NCBI GenBank assembly: GCA_003439945.1 | Contig: QVRM01002192.1 | Span: 3,069,001 to 3,133,000 of the forward strand | Source: Dermanyssus gallinae | Taxonomy: Eukaryota > Arthropoda > Arachnida > Mesostigmata > Dermanyssidae | Length of the DNA stretch: 64,000 bases | Direction: 5' to 3' | Part shown: in pieces, positions 61,729-64,000 of the stretch | How the letters are laid out: the number at the start of each line of letters is the position of its first letter | Position numbering within the stretch: the stretch's first letter is position 1 | The notes under the pieces: model-generated | The model's input: only the letters and a program-made list of their open reading frames with translations | Told to the model about the DNA's origin: nothing | Databases searched by the model: none | Made by a program: the position numbers and the translations under genes

Positions 61729-62095
61729 CGTGAGTACTATTTAGCAGCGCCAATATTCAGACACATTTACAAGATTAATAATGATCAATGAATGCCGACG
61801 TTCAATTGACATCGTGTGGACGAACAGTAGCAGCGACAGCTGCAATGGCAACAATAATTGGTGCTTGTTACTTACGCACAAAAGCAGCTCTATGACATTG
61901 CCATCGGAAAATCCTTATCTGTCTCCCTTTTTTTCATTCAAACTTCAGCCTCCAACTACCTTCTACTTTTTTTGTATCAATATGAGAAGCTGTTCTACTT
62001 CAGCATCAAATGTTCTCCGCTTAATGATTGCCATTTTCCAGCCCGCATATGCACGTGACGAATTACTTTTCAACCTTGAGCGCTTAGCCTATGAC

Positions 62096-62119
62096 ATTAT
62101 TATTATTATTATTATTATT
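62096..62119 (+). repeat. (TTA)n microsatellite
   Basis: ATTATT repeated about eight times, upstream of the LINE frame. Confidence 0.85.
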
Positions 62120-62471
62120 GGCGCCAAGGAGTGCGGACGTGTGCGTATGGAGCTCCGAGGGAACACACCTATCCGTGTGTGTGCAGGACGGTAAACCCAG
62201 CAAGTGACATACCAGAGCGATGAGTGTAACTCAGTGATCATTTTGGTGTACTGTGTGTGGCCGTTCGACGGAGAAGCCAGCGGCTAAGACGCTGAGAAGT
62301 TCTAACTATGACACGATGAAGCAAAACGAAACCACCAGCATAACGAGCGGCACGCCGCTGCCATTCAAATTCGAATTCTAACGGCTGCCCAACCAACATT
62401 TTGAGTTTGGAACATTCAAAAACTCACCGCGCCGACAATAAAAACGGGATTTTCACTTGGAACCGCAAGGC

Positions 62472-64000
62472 ATGAGATGTGCGCAGCCGCAGCAAAGCCA
62501 GCAACTGCTCTGTTTCAAAGGAGAAGCAACAGCAATGGCTAATGAGTTTCAATGTCCGTGGTGTTCGATGTGCTTTCCTACAAAGAGGGGTGTGCAGATT
62601 CACGCAGGAAGGACTCATAAGAAAAAGATAGCCGAGTCTAGTGGGCCAGCAGTGCTTCAACAGGTCGCTACCACTCTTAGCAGCGTCTCACAGCCGCTGC
62701 CTTCTCCGCACGCTTCACTAGTAGAACCCTCTCCTCACCCCGCCAGCCAGTATCCAGTGAACGGAGGCCCGACACCTGATGATCACCTGCCGCCCTCTTC
62801 TCCCCTTTCTCTTCACAAGCTACTCGCCAACGCCAAGATGACACGCAAGGTGCTGCGCAGGATCCCAAAGGGAGCGCGAATACCCTTGCGCGGACTCTTC
62901 CACCGTCTGCTTAAAGACGTCGTGAAAAAGAATGACGAAGCGAGCTGGACCGCGCTGCTCACCCTCGCCCCAAAAGTCCTCCACGTCGAAAAAGAAACCC
63001 AGGGAGACCATAGCTTGGCCAGCGTAGTCAAAGAAAAGGTGGCCCTTTTTGGGGGTGCCGCTCTCACTTGCGTGGAAGCTGAGGGTCGAGGCAAACGTAT
63101 AATCACGGATAAAGCTCGCGCTCAGATCGCTGCTCACAAGCTTTCCATGGATTTTAATGTGCGGAGCGCTATTAGGACCTTGTCTTCCGATGACACGATT
63201 GCGCCCGTAACGGAGGAGTCGATTAATGAGATGGTGGCAAAACATCCTCCTGCTCCTGCAGGGGACGTGGTGCCACCGTCCCCTTTCGGCTTGCCAGCGG
63301 TCGGGTCGTGCTCAGGCGAGGATGTTGCCAAGGCACTTCGGTCGTTTCCATCCGGTGCGGCGGGAGGCCTCGACGGCCTCACGCCTGACCACCTAAAATG
63401 CCTTCTCCCTGCTAACGGAGACCACAACGATGTACTGGAAACACTCGCCAAAGTATGCGACATCATACGTAACGGGCAAGTTCCGGAGGCTGTGAGAAAC
63501 GTGATATATGGAGGGTGGCTTATCGCTCTGAAAAAGAAAACCGGAGGATACCGACCCATAGCCGTCGGCTGCACTCTGCGAAGATTGGCCACAAAGACCC
63601 TGCTTCCCCAGGTCAATGTGAAAAGCTACCTGCAGCCACGGCAGATGGGGTACGCCACCCAAAATGGTGCAGAAATAATTGCTCACACAGCTCGCACCTT
63701 TCTCGAACACAACGAAAAATGCTGCCTCCTAAAATTAGATTTTAAAAATGCGTTTAACTTAAACAAACGAGGACACCTCTTGACAGAGATTTCCAAGCAC
63801 GCCCCGGCCCTCTATCCAATGATGCACCAGGCATATAGCAAACCGACTCCCCTAATGTTTGGTGAGGTTGAAATTAGGTCATCAGCCGGTTGTCAGCAGG
63901 GAGACGTAGCGGCTCCTCTTGCATTTAGCCTGCTTCTGCATCAGTACGTCAAGCAGGTGGCATCCAAGGTCCCTTTGTTTTACCTCGACGATGGGACCCT
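62472..64000 (+). CDS. R2-like LINE polyprotein: N-terminal C2H2 finger and reverse transcriptase, open to the window edge
   Basis: The frame opens after a TAA at 62439 and has no stop to 64000 (about 509 codons). The start is ATG 62472 or 62535. From the second ATG: finger C7-C10-H23-H28 in FQCPWCSMCFPTKRGVQIHA, then a Pro/Ser-rich linker and a basic helix-rich part (KVLRRIPKGARIPLRGLFHR). RT follows: PSGAAGGLDGLTPDHLKCLL, GGWLIALKKKTGGYRPIAVG, motif A LLKLDFKNAFNLNKRGHLL, motif B SSAGCQQGDVAAPLAFSLLL and motif C FYLDDGT. An N-terminal finger with Y-L-D-D in place of F/Y-A-D-D and the R-P-I-A-V-G segment point to an R2-superclade element whose C-terminus should carry a restriction-like endonuclease, like the fragment at 38480-39330. 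All RT catalytic Asp residues seen are present. Such elements copy themselves by target-primed reverse transcription. Confidence 0.85.
   Translation, partial: MRCAQPQQSQQLLCFKGEATAMANEFQCPWCSMCFPTKRGVQIHAGRTHKKKIAESSGPAVLQQVATTLSSVSQPLPSPHASLVEPSPHPASQYPVNGGPTPDDHLPPSSPLSLHKLLANAKMTRKVLRRIPKGARIPLRGLFHRLLKDVVKKNDEASWTALLTLAPKVLHVEKETQGDHSLASVVKEKVALFGGAALTCVEAEGRGKRIITDKARAQIAAHKLSMDFNVRSAIRTLSSDDTIAPVTEESINEMVAKHPPAPAGDVVPPSPFGLPAVGSCSGEDVAKALRSFPSGAAGGLDGLTPDHLKCLLPANGDHNDVLETLAKVCDIIRNGQVPEAVRNVIYGGWLIALKKKTGGYRPIAVGCTLRRLATKTLLPQVNVKSYLQPRQMGYATQNGAEIIAHTARTFLEHNEKCCLLKLDFKNAFNLNKRGHLLTEISKHAPALYPMMHQAYSKPTPLMFGEVEIRSSAGCQQGDVAAPLAFSLLLHQYVKQVASKVPLFYLDDGT

Overview
This window is animal nuclear DNA. 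It has multi-exon genes with GT/AG introns, non-LTR retrotransposons, mariner remnants and a very high density of (TA)n microsatellites. R1-like LINEs, mariner relics and an intact FAIM gene fit an arthropod; a chelicerate or mite is a guess, not something the sequence proves.

Four host genes are supported. (1) At 1-831, minus strand, is the 5' end of a LAMP5/BAD-LAMP-like lysosomal membrane glycoprotein gene that runs off the left edge; it has a signal peptide and a one-base frame break in a Ser/Asn codon run. (2) At 10532-14358, plus strand, are five exons encoding the C-terminal half of the motor, the neck, the stalk and the tail of a kinesin-2 subunit of KIF3A/Klp64D type; the N-terminal motor exons are not visible in the window. 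(3) At 24629-33665, plus strand, is a complete four-exon FAIM gene (Fas apoptotic inhibitory molecule 1, about 192 aa). (4) At 40994-58089, minus strand, are nine phase-compatible exons of an SLC22-type organic ion transporter of the major facilitator superfamily; the start-codon exon is not identified.

The rest is intron and intergenic DNA dominated by repeats. Degenerate non-LTR retrotransposons lie at 2490-6540, 6540-7480, 16335-19350, 27686-30160, 38480-39330, 53075-54055 and 60850-61330. At 62472-64000 there is a still-open reading frame of an R2-like element (C2H2 finger plus reverse transcriptase) that runs off the right edge. The 27686-30160 copy sits in FAIM intron 1 and is bounded by a 13-bp target-site duplication.

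The most unusual class is a set of about 1-kb near-perfect inverted-repeat (foldback) elements with CAGGGT ends flanked by TA: 15233-16296, 51921-52978 and 49194-50158, plus a decayed relative at 56438-56840. They carry no recognisable transposase. Two copies share an identical 54-bp CG-rich loop although their arms have diverged.

No prokaryote-type system, CRISPR array, rRNA or convincing functional tRNA was seen. Two tRNA-like B-box segments (near 23021 and 50883) look like SINE heads. Exon limits are placed by eye from homology, splice dinucleotides and phase.
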